Shown here piece by piece: positions 52,161-60,101 of a stretch of DNA of 64,000 nt. This DNA comes from Halobacillus naozhouensis (GTDB lineage Bacteria; Bacillota; Bacilli; Bacillales; Halobacillaceae), in assembly GCF_029714185.1 (NCBI RefSeq), contig NZ_CP121671.1, positions 2,108,001 to 2,172,000 of the forward strand, in the 5' to 3' direction. The notes below the pieces were generated by a model that did no database searches, was not told the DNA's origin, and worked only from the letters and a program-made list of their open reading frames with translations. The first letter of the stretch is position 1. Every line of letters starts with the position of its first letter. A program made the translations under genes and the position numbers.

Positions 52161-52418
52161 ATTTATTTAGCTAAATAGGAGTTTCTCACACGATAAGTCA
52201 TTTACTTTAGATAAACAACATAACCTAACTAAATCCAGGTTAAAGAGCTTACGGTCTTAAATAGAAAAAGTAACTGCAGTATTTTTATAGGTTTGGGCTA
52301 TGGCAAATGGGGTAAAAAGTTAGCATAAGTATGAAATGTAAAATAAAAAGAGCAGGAAAGCTTTTTCTAAAGACCATTGGCTATGTGTTACACCCTTAAT
52401 CATTGAGGAGGAATAACG

Positions 52419-53324
52419 GTGAACTTAACACCCGAACAAAAGAAAAAGATTCTCCCTGTGACCACTGATCAACATCGTATGAAAGAACTTATTTCTGAAT
52501 TGACCAGGGATAAAGAGAAAATTAAAAAAGATGATAAGGTCTATTACGATGAGAAAAAGGATAAGAAAGTCATCGAGCAGTATTATAGCAAGATCGATTT
52601 TGACAATGAAGACGAAAATAAATTCATGCAGTCTTTAGGGATGCTCCTTAAGGAAACCCATACGAATCCTTTGTCATATGACCCAAGCGAGTATGTTTAT
52701 CCGTGGGTAGATTTGAGACCAGATGGTGATCTGATTAGTATTTATTCCGGGAAACAAAGAAGGCCCGAGGATGTTATGCGTGAGGATCATGAAACTTCCT
52801 TACGACGCCAACAAGAAGTAAAAAACATAACTGAAACAGACGATGATCAGATGAAATCAGAACTTCACCGAATGGAAAAAGAGTTCAAATATAATTGTGA
52901 GCATGCTGTTCCCCAATCCTGGTTTAATGAACAGGAACCGATGCGTGGTGACCTGCACCACTTATTTACCTGTGAACCTGTATGCAATTCAATTAGATCT
53001 AATTATCCTTATTATGATTTTACAAATTATAATCCAGGAAATATAAGTGTGGAGCGCATAGAGGAGTCATGCGGGAAAGCAGAGGAGGAATTATTCGAAC
53101 CAGAATTCGCAAAAGGAACTGTAGCCAGAGCAATGCTGTATTTCCTTTTAAGATACCCTAGCCAAATTGAGCAGAAATATCAGAAGAGGATTGATTCAGA
53201 ACTGTTGCTAGATTGGCATCAAAAATTTCAGCCCTCTCTTTATGAAAAACACCGAAACCAGGCGATTTATCAGCTGCAGGGGAACCGCAATCCATATATT
53301 GATTTTCCTGACATGTTTGTATAG
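52419..53324 (+). CDS. endonuclease I family nuclease (EndA/Bsn-like)
   Basis: 301 residues. The beta-beta-alpha-metal nuclease motif is NCEHAVPQSWF with H162 as likely general base, followed by GDLHHLFTCEPVCNSIRSN, where the HHLF and N residues bind metal. This is the endonuclease I family of E. coli EndA and B. subtilis YurI/Bsn. Unlike those, no signal peptide is seen; the first 150 residues are charged and of unknown fold. GTG 52419 follows GAGGAGG. Could act in the cytoplasm, forespore or be released by lysis. Confidence 0.88.
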   Translation: MNLTPEQKKKILPVTTDQHRMKELISELTRDKEKIKKDDKVYYDEKKDKKVIEQYYSKIDFDNEDENKFMQSLGMLLKETHTNPLSYDPSEYVYPWVDLRPDGDLISIYSGKQRRPEDVMREDHETSLRRQQEVKNITETDDDQMKSELHRMEKEFKYNCEHAVPQSWFNEQEPMRGDLHHLFTCEPVCNSIRSNYPYYDFTNYNPGNISVERIEESCGKAEEELFEPEFAKGTVARAMLYFLLRYPSQIEQKYQKRIDSELLLDWHQKFQPSLYEKHRNQAIYQLQGNRNPYIDFPDMFV

Positions 53325-53433
53325 TCAGAGAAATAATAGGTAATCAAATTATAAATACTGGATTCCTGTCACGAGTCAACCTCCCAAAAACATATGCTAC
53401 CAATGAGGTTTATGTTAAGACAGGAGGAAAACA

Positions 53434-54075
53434 ATGTATTCTCATTACTCGAATAGGCACTGGGCCAATCCAATGGTATACACTCCATTTATAGCCTATC
53501 CTTTCCATAACTACAGAGGCTATGTGCCGTATTATTATCGTCAACAGACGGTGAGAGGCCAAGCGACTTGGACAGAAGGAGGACAGGTTACGCAGTGCGG
53601 GATTCCGTGGTCAGAAAATCAGTATATGACGGCAGCCATCGGAGAAAATTCTCCCTATCAATGTGGGCAGACTCTTAAGATTAAAAACTTAGCTTCACAG
53701 AGAGAAATAGTGGTAACCATCGTGGACAGAGTGCCAGGATATCCTCCAAATAAAATTAATCTGCATCGTCAAGCTTTTCAAACACTAGGGGGGAATTTAG
53801 ACGCGGGTGTCATGAATATTGAAATTACCCCATCCCCTGAATTAGAGGAAGAGAAATGGGGGAAGTATTTATTAGAAGTTACCCAAGCTGCCTATCCAAG
53901 CTATAATGTAATTGAATATAATTCAATTGAAAAAACGCAACTATCTGCTACACAAGTGCAAGAAACATATGAATATATTTTAACGTCACCACAGGAGCGA
54001 ATTAAGGTCCGGGGAAATGTTATTTATAATCCTGAGACAGACAGAGTAATTTCATTTGATATTAAGGAAGTGTGA
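53434..54075 (+). CDS. RlpA/expansin-like double-psi barrel protein with DUF3889-like tail
   Basis: 213 residues. The first 38 are rich in Tyr, His, Pro and aromatic residues. Residues about 40-130 form a double-psi beta-barrel: GQATWTEGGQVTQCG, then IVDRVPGYPPNKINLHRQAF with the usual aspartate and leading to the hydrophobic strand; two cysteines could pair. Residues 140-213 resemble DUF3889. No signal peptide, so a spore coat or mother-cell role is more likely than classical secretion. AGGAGGAA precedes ATG 53434. Confidence 0.75.
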   Translation: MYSHYSNRHWANPMVYTPFIAYPFHNYRGYVPYYYRQQTVRGQATWTEGGQVTQCGIPWSENQYMTAAIGENSPYQCGQTLKIKNLASQREIVVTIVDRVPGYPPNKINLHRQAFQTLGGNLDAGVMNIEITPSPELEEEKWGKYLLEVTQAAYPSYNVIEYNSIEKTQLSATQVQETYEYILTSPQERIKVRGNVIYNPETDRVISFDIKEV

Positions 54076-54108
54076 TCAGCATCATATCTTATCCAGTAAA
54101 TAATGATT

Positions 54109-54156
54109 ATAAAGCAGGCATGGAGCTTTTATGGAAGCATACCATGCCTGCTTTAT
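54109..54156. terminator. terminator between the barrel gene and tlp
   Basis: 15-bp perfect arms ATAAAGCAGGCATGG / CCATGCCTGCTTTAT, 18-base loop. Confidence 0.88.
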
Positions 54157-54164
54157 GTGGGTAA

Positions 54165-54380
54165 TTACCTTTTACCTTCATCCTTAAGTTCTTCGCGTAA
54201 ACCTTCAATACTTTCTTCGCGTCGTTGATTCTTCTCCTGAATTTGATCCATTTCGTCTTTGCTCATTTCTTCAGAATGCGCTTTAACATAATCATTTGCT
54301 TCATCCATATTTTGCAAAGTGTGACCGATGTTTTTTTCAATTCTCTCTTTATTATTAGAACGATCGTCTGGTTTTGCCAT
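54165..54380 (-). CDS. tlp: small acid-soluble spore protein Tlp
   Basis: 71 residues. PDDRSNNKERIEKNI at the start and QIQEKNQRREESIEGLREE at the end are the conserved ends of Tlp, a minor forespore protein. In B. subtilis tlp lies between yneN and yneP; here that site is empty and tlp sits 30 kb away, so it has moved. AAGGAGG precedes ATG 54380. Forespore (sigma-G) control is expected from the family; I did not fix the promoter. Confidence 0.9.
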   Translation of the reverse strand: MAKPDDRSNNKERIEKNIGHTLQNMDEANDYVKAHSEEMSKDEMDQIQEKNQRREESIEGLREELKDEGKR

Positions 54381-54511
54381 GATTTATACCTCCTTTTTTG
54401 CCGGTATAAATAGTATGCACGGGAACAAGGAGGCTATGTAACCAATTACGGATGATAAAGGTGTGTTACTATAAGTTAAAGAATAAATCAATGGAACAGG
54501 AGGAAATTAGC

Positions 54512-54871
54512 ATGTGCAAACGTCATCCTTTTGTCAAAGGAGTAAATGTTGATCATCATACAAGATGTGCTCATTACCATACCGAGGTAGATATTATCGC
54601 GATTAAATTTTACTGCTGCAATGAATATTATGCTTGCTATTTTTGCCATCAGGAGGTTTCAAACCACGCTGTCTCAAAGTGGCCTCGAAACCGCTGGAAT
54701 GAACGAGCTATTCTTTGTGGAAACTGTGAAAATGACCTAACCATTTCTGAATATATGGCTTCATCATATTGTCCTCATTGCAAAAGCCGCTTTAATGAAA
54801 AATGCAGTAACCACTTCCATCTTTACTTTGACATGACTGATCCATCTTCAGACATCACTTGCAATTCGTAA
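54512..54871 (+). CDS. CHY zinc-finger protein
   Basis: 119 residues from ATG 54512 (GGAGG upstream; the longer frame from 54452 is unsupported). Cys/His pattern: RCAHYHTEVD, FYCCNEYYACYFCHQE, ILCGNCEND and YCPHCKSRFNEKCSNHFHLYF give the CHY zinc-finger array. Bacterial members are small stand-alone proteins of unknown function; eukaryotic RCHY1 uses the domain with a RING. Probably binds zinc. Confidence 0.9.
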   Translation: MCKRHPFVKGVNVDHHTRCAHYHTEVDIIAIKFYCCNEYYACYFCHQEVSNHAVSKWPRNRWNERAILCGNCENDLTISEYMASSYCPHCKSRFNEKCSNHFHLYFDMTDPSSDITCNS

Positions 54872-54957
54872 AATAATTTAAAATTTAAGAAGTCCGTATC
54901 TTTTAGCAGTCTTTTTTCGTTTATACATATGAAAGACATTTTAAAGGAGGTAAAAAC

Positions 54958-55773
54958 ATGCGGCCGCTTGTTCATAACACTCCAATTGCAAAGGAAACAG
55001 ATTTTGAGGCAGCTATAAAGAACTATATACCTGATTTACAGAAATATTGTCTCTCCCTGACTAAATCAAAGTGGGATGGGGGAGATCTTATGCAGGATAC
55101 GTTAGCAAAGGCTTATAAAGACTGGATCAGGAGCCAGAAACCGATAGTTAAGGCATATTTATTTCGAATCGCTTCAAACACCTGGATTGACGGCCACCGT
55201 AAAACCAAAATTAAAGAGGAATTGGGCAAAGACTTATCAGTGTTTAGCCAAAAGGAGACCTCAATCTCTGATCCTGTTTACCGAGCCATAGAACTGCTTC
55301 TTAGAGAATTATCGCCTAAACAGCGAGTGGTCATGTTATTGGTAGAAGGACTTGGGCTTACTGCAAAAGAAACTGCTGAAATGCTCTCTGCTAGTGAAGG
55401 TTCAATTAAAGCTACCCTCCATCGCGCTCGTAAAAAGGTAAAAAAGATAAATTACTCTTACGAAAATTCAGACCGTGGGGGAGAGGATCCAATTCTTTAT
55501 GTAACGGCGCTTCGCAATGGAAATCCGTCCACTTTTGTACAGTTTTATCACCAAGAAACACAAGGTTTACGCATGATAATGGGGGACCTTGAGTCAAGGC
55601 TTGCTACCTTGCCTGCAGCTCATACGATTAAAGGAGAAGCCTGTGCTTACCTGTTACTTTCCTTCGCCACAAAAAAAGGAGATATCTTGTTTATTCCTTT
55701 TTATCAAGAAGAGTTATTTGCTTTGTTGTTACAAATTAAAGAAGGAAGTAAAGGATTACTACTTGCGAGTTAG
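54958..55773 (+). CDS. ECF-like sigma factor with C-terminal extension
   Basis: 271 residues. Region 2 (about 12-80) includes GGDLMQDTLAKAYKDW and FRIASNTWIDGHRK; region 4 (about 110-165) includes LSPKQRVVMLLVEGLGLTAKETAEMLS and SIKATLHRARKK (each shown for identification). About 100 further residues form a mixed alpha/beta tail, VTALRNGNPSTFVQF onward, that is not a standard sigma part. No anti-sigma gene is adjacent; a ClpP gene starts 12 bases after the stop, suggesting one transcript. AAAGGAGGT precedes ATG 54958. Confidence 0.85.
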   Translation: MRPLVHNTPIAKETDFEAAIKNYIPDLQKYCLSLTKSKWDGGDLMQDTLAKAYKDWIRSQKPIVKAYLFRIASNTWIDGHRKTKIKEELGKDLSVFSQKETSISDPVYRAIELLLRELSPKQRVVMLLVEGLGLTAKETAEMLSASEGSIKATLHRARKKVKKINYSYENSDRGGEDPILYVTALRNGNPSTFVQFYHQETQGLRMIMGDLESRLATLPAAHTIKGEACAYLLLSFATKKGDILFIPFYQEELFALLLQIKEGSKGLLLAS

Positions 55774-55785
55774 GAAGGTGTATAC

Positions 55786-56376
55786 ATGTCTAATGTGATT
55801 CCTTATGTAGTGGAGCAAACAACCAGAGGAGAACGCTCTTACGATATCTATTCCCGTTTATTAAAGGACCGAATAATTATTTTAGGGACACAAATTGATG
55901 ATGCCGTTGCAAATTCAGTTGTTGCTCAGCTCCTATTCTTAACGGCGGAAGATAGTGAAAAGGATATTCATTTATATATTAACTCTCCAGGCGGATCGAT
56001 TTCTGCTGGAATGGCGATTTATGATACCATGCAATTTATTAAGCCAGATGTGTCGACAATTTGCACAGGGTTAGCCGCATCCATGGGCGCATTCCTGCTT
56101 TTAGCAGGGGAAAAAGGGAAACGATACGCTCTTCCGAACGCTGAGATGATGTTACATCAGCCTTTAGGAGGAACAAAGGGGCAGGCAGCTGATATTAAAA
56201 TTCATGCTGATCATATTATTAAAACGAGAAAAACCATTAACCATATAATCTCAGATCGTACAGGTCAGCCGCTTGAAAAAGTAGAAAAGGATACAGACCG
56301 TGATTATTTTCTTACCGCTGAGGAAGCAAAAGAATATGGAATGATCGACAAACTGATGGTCAACGGGGGTTCATAA
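55786..56376 (+). CDS. clpP: ClpP protease subunit (sigma-linked copy)
   Basis: 196-residue serine protease subunit. Catalytic triad S99 (LAASMGAFLL), H124 (MMLHQPLGG) and D173 (TDRDYF), each one residue beyond S98/H123/D172 of B. subtilis ClpP. Conserved hydrophobic-pocket and handle regions (YINSPGGSISAGMAIYDTMQ) are intact. It sits directly behind a sigma-factor gene, not in the usual clpP context, so it may be a second ClpP, although the window cannot show the other. GGAAGG precedes ATG 55786. Confidence 0.93.
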   Translation: MSNVIPYVVEQTTRGERSYDIYSRLLKDRIIILGTQIDDAVANSVVAQLLFLTAEDSEKDIHLYINSPGGSISAGMAIYDTMQFIKPDVSTICTGLAASMGAFLLLAGEKGKRYALPNAEMMLHQPLGGTKGQAADIKIHADHIIKTRKTINHIISDRTGQPLEKVEKDTDRDYFLTAEEAKEYGMIDKLMVNGGS

Positions 56377-56418
56377 TTATTTACTGTAAATGATTTATGT
56401 TAACAATAAATAAATGTG

Positions 56419-56457
56419 CAAGCGCAAAACCGGTGTACCGGTTTTGCGCTTGGTTTT
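56419..56457 (+). terminator. clpP terminator
   Basis: 15-bp arms CAAGCGCAAAACCGG and complement around GTAC, followed by T5. Confidence 0.95.
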
Positions 56458-56534
56458 TGTGAAGAGCCACACTATTCATATGATTTTGGTACTTTTGTAG
56501 TTATTATTAAATAGTATGACTACTAAATAGAAAC

Positions 56535-56550
56535 GTACATATTTATGTAC
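56535..56550. promoter_or_regulatory. 16-bp palindrome of unknown use
   Basis: GTACATATTTATGTAC, perfect seven-base arms around TT, 73 bases before the probable start of the next gene. Possible operator. Confidence 0.3.
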
Positions 56551-56622
56551 TAGAGCAGTGAAAGTGAAAAGGGTAGTTGGTTAGCTGTGATAGTGTGTAT
56601 GAACAAACTATTTGGAGTGGTT

Positions 56623-57108
56623 ATGATGAAATTAATAAGAGAGGAAGTTAATAATAAAATAAGCAGAATTTTGAAGTTGGATGACACAGAAAAGTTTCTC
56701 CATGAGCTTCAAACTTACCTTTCCAGCAAATCTATAGAAAAGATAGATTTGAGTTTCTATAAAGATATACGAATGCTCAATATGGAGTTAAGCAAGTTAA
56801 GTCCAGACGAGAAAAGGTTATTACAAATTAAAGTAACCGCATTAATTACATATCTCGATGAAGTCAACAAAATTCATTTCCCATCACCTTTTATCATAGG
56901 GGTATTCACGGCTGTTATTTCTTTACTGCTCGGAGTTATGATCAAGGACATCGCAGCCTTTCCTGTGTGGACGGTTTCCTCAGTTGTCATTTGTTTCGTT
57001 TTGTTTATCCCTGGAATCTCCTGGATTAATTTGATTCAATCAGGAAAAGATGCAGAAATTAAACAAGTTCTTACAACGCTCTATAGTTTATTAGACATAC
57101 AAAACTAA
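56623..57108 (+). CDS. hypothetical protein with two C-terminal membrane spans
   Basis: 161 residues from ATG 56623 (GGAGTGG upstream); earlier in-frame starts at 56587 and 56599 are possible. Residues 1-90 are charged and probably helical, with LSPDEKRLLQIKVTALITYLDEV; then FIIGVFTAVISLLLGVMI and VWTVSSVVICFVLFIPGI are two spans near 91-139, and a short tail. I do not recognise a family. Lies alone between clpP and a GNAT gene. Confidence 0.65.
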   Translation: MMKLIREEVNNKISRILKLDDTEKFLHELQTYLSSKSIEKIDLSFYKDIRMLNMELSKLSPDEKRLLQIKVTALITYLDEVNKIHFPSPFIIGVFTAVISLLLGVMIKDIAAFPVWTVSSVVICFVLFIPGISWINLIQSGKDAEIKQVLTTLYSLLDIQN

Positions 57109-57208
57109 ATTAAATGGATCGTATATTGTTTAAGAAAAAGTTGGATGAATAGTAGTGTTAACTACAGTTAAACGATTATTAGAGTAATGGAGGAAAGAGG
57201 GGAAACGT

Positions 57209-58009
57209 GTGAAAAGTAACCACGAAGAAATGAAGGAGAACCAGCTATTAGCCCTTTTTCAACGTGAGCTGCGTCTAGAAGCCAACACACCTGGTTATGT
57301 GAGGGAAGCTACAGATCACGTAGTGCGTCATGTCAGCAAACAAAAAAATGAAAAAGGATTCATTATATGCTCCCATTTAAACGAGGAAAATGCTTCTGAA
57401 ATTATAGATTCTGAAATGTGTTATTTTAATAATCTTGGCCAGGAATTCGAATGGAAGGTTTATAGCTATGATCAACCGCATAACCTAAAGGCTCTTCTTA
57501 TGCAAAAGGGATTTGATATGGAAGAAGAGGAGGCCCTTATGGTGTTGGAACTTAATGAGCAGCACCACCTGATAAATAGACCAGCTTCAGCTATTGTAAA
57601 AGAAATTAGAGATAAGGAAGGAATTGAAGACATCATTGCATTAGAGAACACGATTTGGGGAGAATCTCATACTGAATTAGGGGAAAGGCTCTGGAGAGAT
57701 AAACAAAATAATCCAGATTCTTTATTCCTATATGGAATATATCAGGAAGGACTCCTTGTTAGCGCTGCCTGGATGTATATCGAATCAAATTCCTCATTTG
57801 CGAGTTTGTGGGGCGGATCTACATTGTCTTCTGAGCGTGGAAAAGGTTATTATACCGAACTATTAGCTGACAGGGCCAAAAAGGCATATGAATATGGGCG
57901 AAAACACCTTACCGTGGATGCTCGTCCGATGAGCCGCCCGATTCTTGAAAAGTATAGGTTTACTTGCCTGGCTTATACTTACGGCTGCCACTCTCCTTCA
58001 TTTAAATAG
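57209..58009 (+). CDS. GNAT-family acetyltransferase
   Basis: 266 residues. The C-terminal half is a GNAT domain: LFLYGIYQEGLLVSAAWMY strands, the acetyl-CoA loop SERGKGYYTELL near 210-221 and a final LTVDARPMSRPILEKYRF. The N-terminal half is a degenerate GNAT-like or substrate domain (WKVYSYDQPHNLKALLMQKGF). Substrate unknown. GTG 57209 start with GAAAGAGGGG. Confidence 0.85.
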   Translation: MKSNHEEMKENQLLALFQRELRLEANTPGYVREATDHVVRHVSKQKNEKGFIICSHLNEENASEIIDSEMCYFNNLGQEFEWKVYSYDQPHNLKALLMQKGFDMEEEEALMVLELNEQHHLINRPASAIVKEIRDKEGIEDIIALENTIWGESHTELGERLWRDKQNNPDSLFLYGIYQEGLLVSAAWMYIESNSSFASLWGGSTLSSERGKGYYTELLADRAKKAYEYGRKHLTVDARPMSRPILEKYRFTCLAYTYGCHSPSFK

Positions 58010-58017
58010 AGCAATGT

Positions 58018-58054
58018 AAGGGATTACTAATAGACGGCTTAGTAATCCCTTTTG
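58018..58054 (+). terminator. GNAT gene terminator
   Basis: 13-bp stem AAGGGATTACTAA / TTAGTAATCCCTT and T tail. Confidence 0.92.
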
Positions 58055-58161
58055 TTATCTGTAACCCCTTTCAGTTATATTGTTAAATAAAACACATAAA
58101 ATCAATTGAGATAACATCAATAGTTAAAGGGGTTGTTAAAACTTAATCAGAGGTGGTCTAA

Positions 58162-59124
58162 ATGGCACAAAAAGTTTTGCTTTTTGGAGATATAGGGATT
58201 GATGATGCTATTGCAATTATCTATTCGTTTTTTAACAAAGATATTGACATAGTAGGCATTGTTGCTGATTATGGGAATGTATCCAGAGAAACAGCTGTCA
58301 ATAACGTTTATTATTTATATGATCTGCTTGGGATTGAAGATGGGCCTCCAATCATTGGCGGTGCTGAAGTACCTATGACTGCAGAGTATCCAATATATGC
58401 CCCCGAAGTACATGGTGAGTCTGGTCTAGGTCCGATTATACCGGATGATTATGGTGGAGAGAGTGAAAACTTTTTTGAAATTGTAAAGCTAATTGAAAAA
58501 TATCAGGATGATCTCATTATCGTTAACATCGGAAGACTTACTTCTCTTGCAACGATGTTCATTTTGTACCGATCCCTTATGGAAAAAGTGGATGGGTTTT
58601 ATATTATGGGCGGGGCCTTCTGGGTACCTGGAAATGTAACAGCTGTTTCTGAAGCTAATTTTTATTCAGACCCCGTTGCTGTTCAAATTGTACTCAGGTA
58701 CGCTCATAACACAACTATAATCCCGTTAAACGTAACGCGACAAGCAATTGTAACCCCGGAAATGGTAGAGTATATTGACTATAAAGGTAAAACAAAGATA
58801 ATAAAACCGATGTTAGATTACTACTATGATTTCTATAAAGAAAAAAATCCAGATATTCAGGGTAGTCCGGTTCATGATGTTCTTACTGTAATGGCATCAA
58901 TTCGGGATAATATGTTCACATACCAAACTTTCCCAATCCATATCGTAGAAGCAACCGAACATGTACAGAGAGGGCAAAGCATTGCGAAATTTATGGCCAG
59001 TGAGATGTCTGAGTATGAAGAGACAGATAAACCCCACCGGATAGCTTTCGGGTTTGATTACTCCATATTTTTTAACGATTTTATGAGCATCATGACCGGC
59101 GAACCATTTAACTCGAGGACTTAA
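58162..59124 (+). CDS. inosine-uridine preferring nucleoside hydrolase family
   Basis: 320 residues. Calcium-site motif FGDIGIDDAIAI at residues 8-19 stands for the usual DxDxGxDDA; here the first aspartate of DTDPG is not present in that form (FGDIG), so the site deserves care. Other parts fit: IVNIGRLTSLATM near 121, YIMGGAF near 147 and SPVHDVLTVMA near 234-245, where H237-D238 would be catalytic/metal residues. Hydrolyses ribonucleosides in relatives. AGAGGTGG precedes ATG 58162. Convergent with the LysR gene, whose end overlaps by four bases. Confidence 0.87.
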   Translation: MAQKVLLFGDIGIDDAIAIIYSFFNKDIDIVGIVADYGNVSRETAVNNVYYLYDLLGIEDGPPIIGGAEVPMTAEYPIYAPEVHGESGLGPIIPDDYGGESENFFEIVKLIEKYQDDLIIVNIGRLTSLATMFILYRSLMEKVDGFYIMGGAFWVPGNVTAVSEANFYSDPVAVQIVLRYAHNTTIIPLNVTRQAIVTPEMVEYIDYKGKTKIIKPMLDYYYDFYKEKNPDIQGSPVHDVLTVMASIRDNMFTYQTFPIHIVEATEHVQRGQSIAKFMASEMSEYEETDKPHRIAFGFDYSIFFNDFMSIMTGEPFNSRT

Positions 59125-60002
59125 GTTAATAAAAAGTCGGTCACAAAGGCAGTGAATTCTTTTTCATATGAATGATCATATTTATGCAATGAATAAATGC
59201 TACACGATGGTAGGTCCAGAAATGGTGTATCAACTACAAGCATTCGCCCTTCTTGTATTTCCCTGTTAATGGCGAAAGTGGGAAGGAAAGAGATACCCAT
59301 ACCTTCCTGGATGAATCTTTTAGCAGCATGTGACTGAGAAACCTTAAGAAATCGAGGGGAGGGGACATGCCTTTGAATTTCACTTTTTAACCGTTCCCAG
59401 TACCCAGGATGATGATCTGTGAAAATAATGGATTGGCTCATAATTTCATAAGGGTCGAAAGCTGGAGCAGTTTCTAAATCGTATCCATCGTGAGGAATCG
59501 CCAATGTGATTGAATCACTAAACAGCTTTTCGCAAAATAAACCTTCACTGATACTGGGTAAACAAGAAAAACCAATATCAATTTGATCATCTTCAATCAA
59601 TCCTTGTAATTGCGAGGATTCGGTAACTTGGATAGACAGTTCTACGCTCTGGTTTTTCTCTTGAAACCTACGAATTATACTTGGAAAAATACTATCAATT
59701 AGTAGTGGCGTCATCCCAATCATAAATGTTTGACGATAGCCTTGTTTAACACTTCTAACCTTTTTCAGCACATTCTCGTAATATTCCAAAAGGCCTGCTG
59801 CCTCACTGCGAAACATCCTGCCAAACTCCGTGAGCTGTATGTTTCTGCCTTGTTTCACAAATAATTCCTTCTGTAATTCCTCTTCTAGCTGCCTGATATG
59901 GAGGCTTACGGCAGGTTGAGTGATAAATAATTTCTCAGCAGTTTTCCTGTAATTCAGCTCTTCTGCAGCTATGGAAAAAGTTTTTACCCATTTTATTTCC
60001 AT
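59121..60002 (-). CDS. citR: LysR-family regulator, CitR-like
   Basis: 293 residues from ATG 60002 (AGGAGGGA upstream; the longer frame from 60041 has no support). N-terminal HTH: FSIAAEELNYRKTAEKLFIT and QPAVSLHIRQLEEEL; the effector domain follows from about 90. It diverges from a citrate-synthase gene, the same arrangement as B. subtilis citR-citA, where CitR represses citA. The intergenic region holds an ATAA-N7-TTAT dyad and a 13-bp inverted repeat. Name by context and pattern. Confidence 0.82.
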   Translation of the reverse strand: MEIKWVKTFSIAAEELNYRKTAEKLFITQPAVSLHIRQLEEELQKELFVKQGRNIQLTEFGRMFRSEAAGLLEYYENVLKKVRSVKQGYRQTFMIGMTPLLIDSIFPSIIRRFQEKNQSVELSIQVTESSQLQGLIEDDQIDIGFSCLPSISEGLFCEKLFSDSITLAIPHDGYDLETAPAFDPYEIMSQSIIFTDHHPGYWERLKSEIQRHVPSPRFLKVSQSHAAKRFIQEGMGISFLPTFAINREIQEGRMLVVDTPFLDLPSCSIYSLHKYDHSYEKEFTAFVTDFLLT

Positions 60003-60014
60003 TTGATCCCTCCT

Positions 60015-60029
60015 ATAAGTAATGCTTAT
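60015..60029. promoter_or_regulatory. LysR-type dyad ATAA-N7-TTAT
   Basis: ATAAGTAATGCTTAT, matching the ATAA-N7-TTAT dyad known for CcpC. It lies just upstream of the citR ribosome site, suited to autorepression. Confidence 0.6.
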
Positions 60030-60046
60030 TAAATCAATCATTATTA

Positions 60047-60090
60047 CTTACTTTTTATTATGATACTACTATCTTACAATAAAAAGTAAG
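60047..60090. repeat. 13-bp inverted repeat in the citR-citA intergenic region
   Basis: Arms CTTACTTTTTATT (60047-60059) and AATAAAAAGTAAG (60078-60090), perfect, 18 bases apart. The right arm runs into the citA ribosome site AAGGAGGGAG, so it may be an operator or an RNA hairpin hiding that site. Confidence 0.65.
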
Positions 60091-60101
60091 GAGGGAGTAT
60101 C

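Noticed and set aside
52200..52418. Small RNA or gene between the Gln-rich gene and the nuclease gene
   Set aside because: Only AT-rich sequence with no hairpin plus T-tract and no credible small frame.
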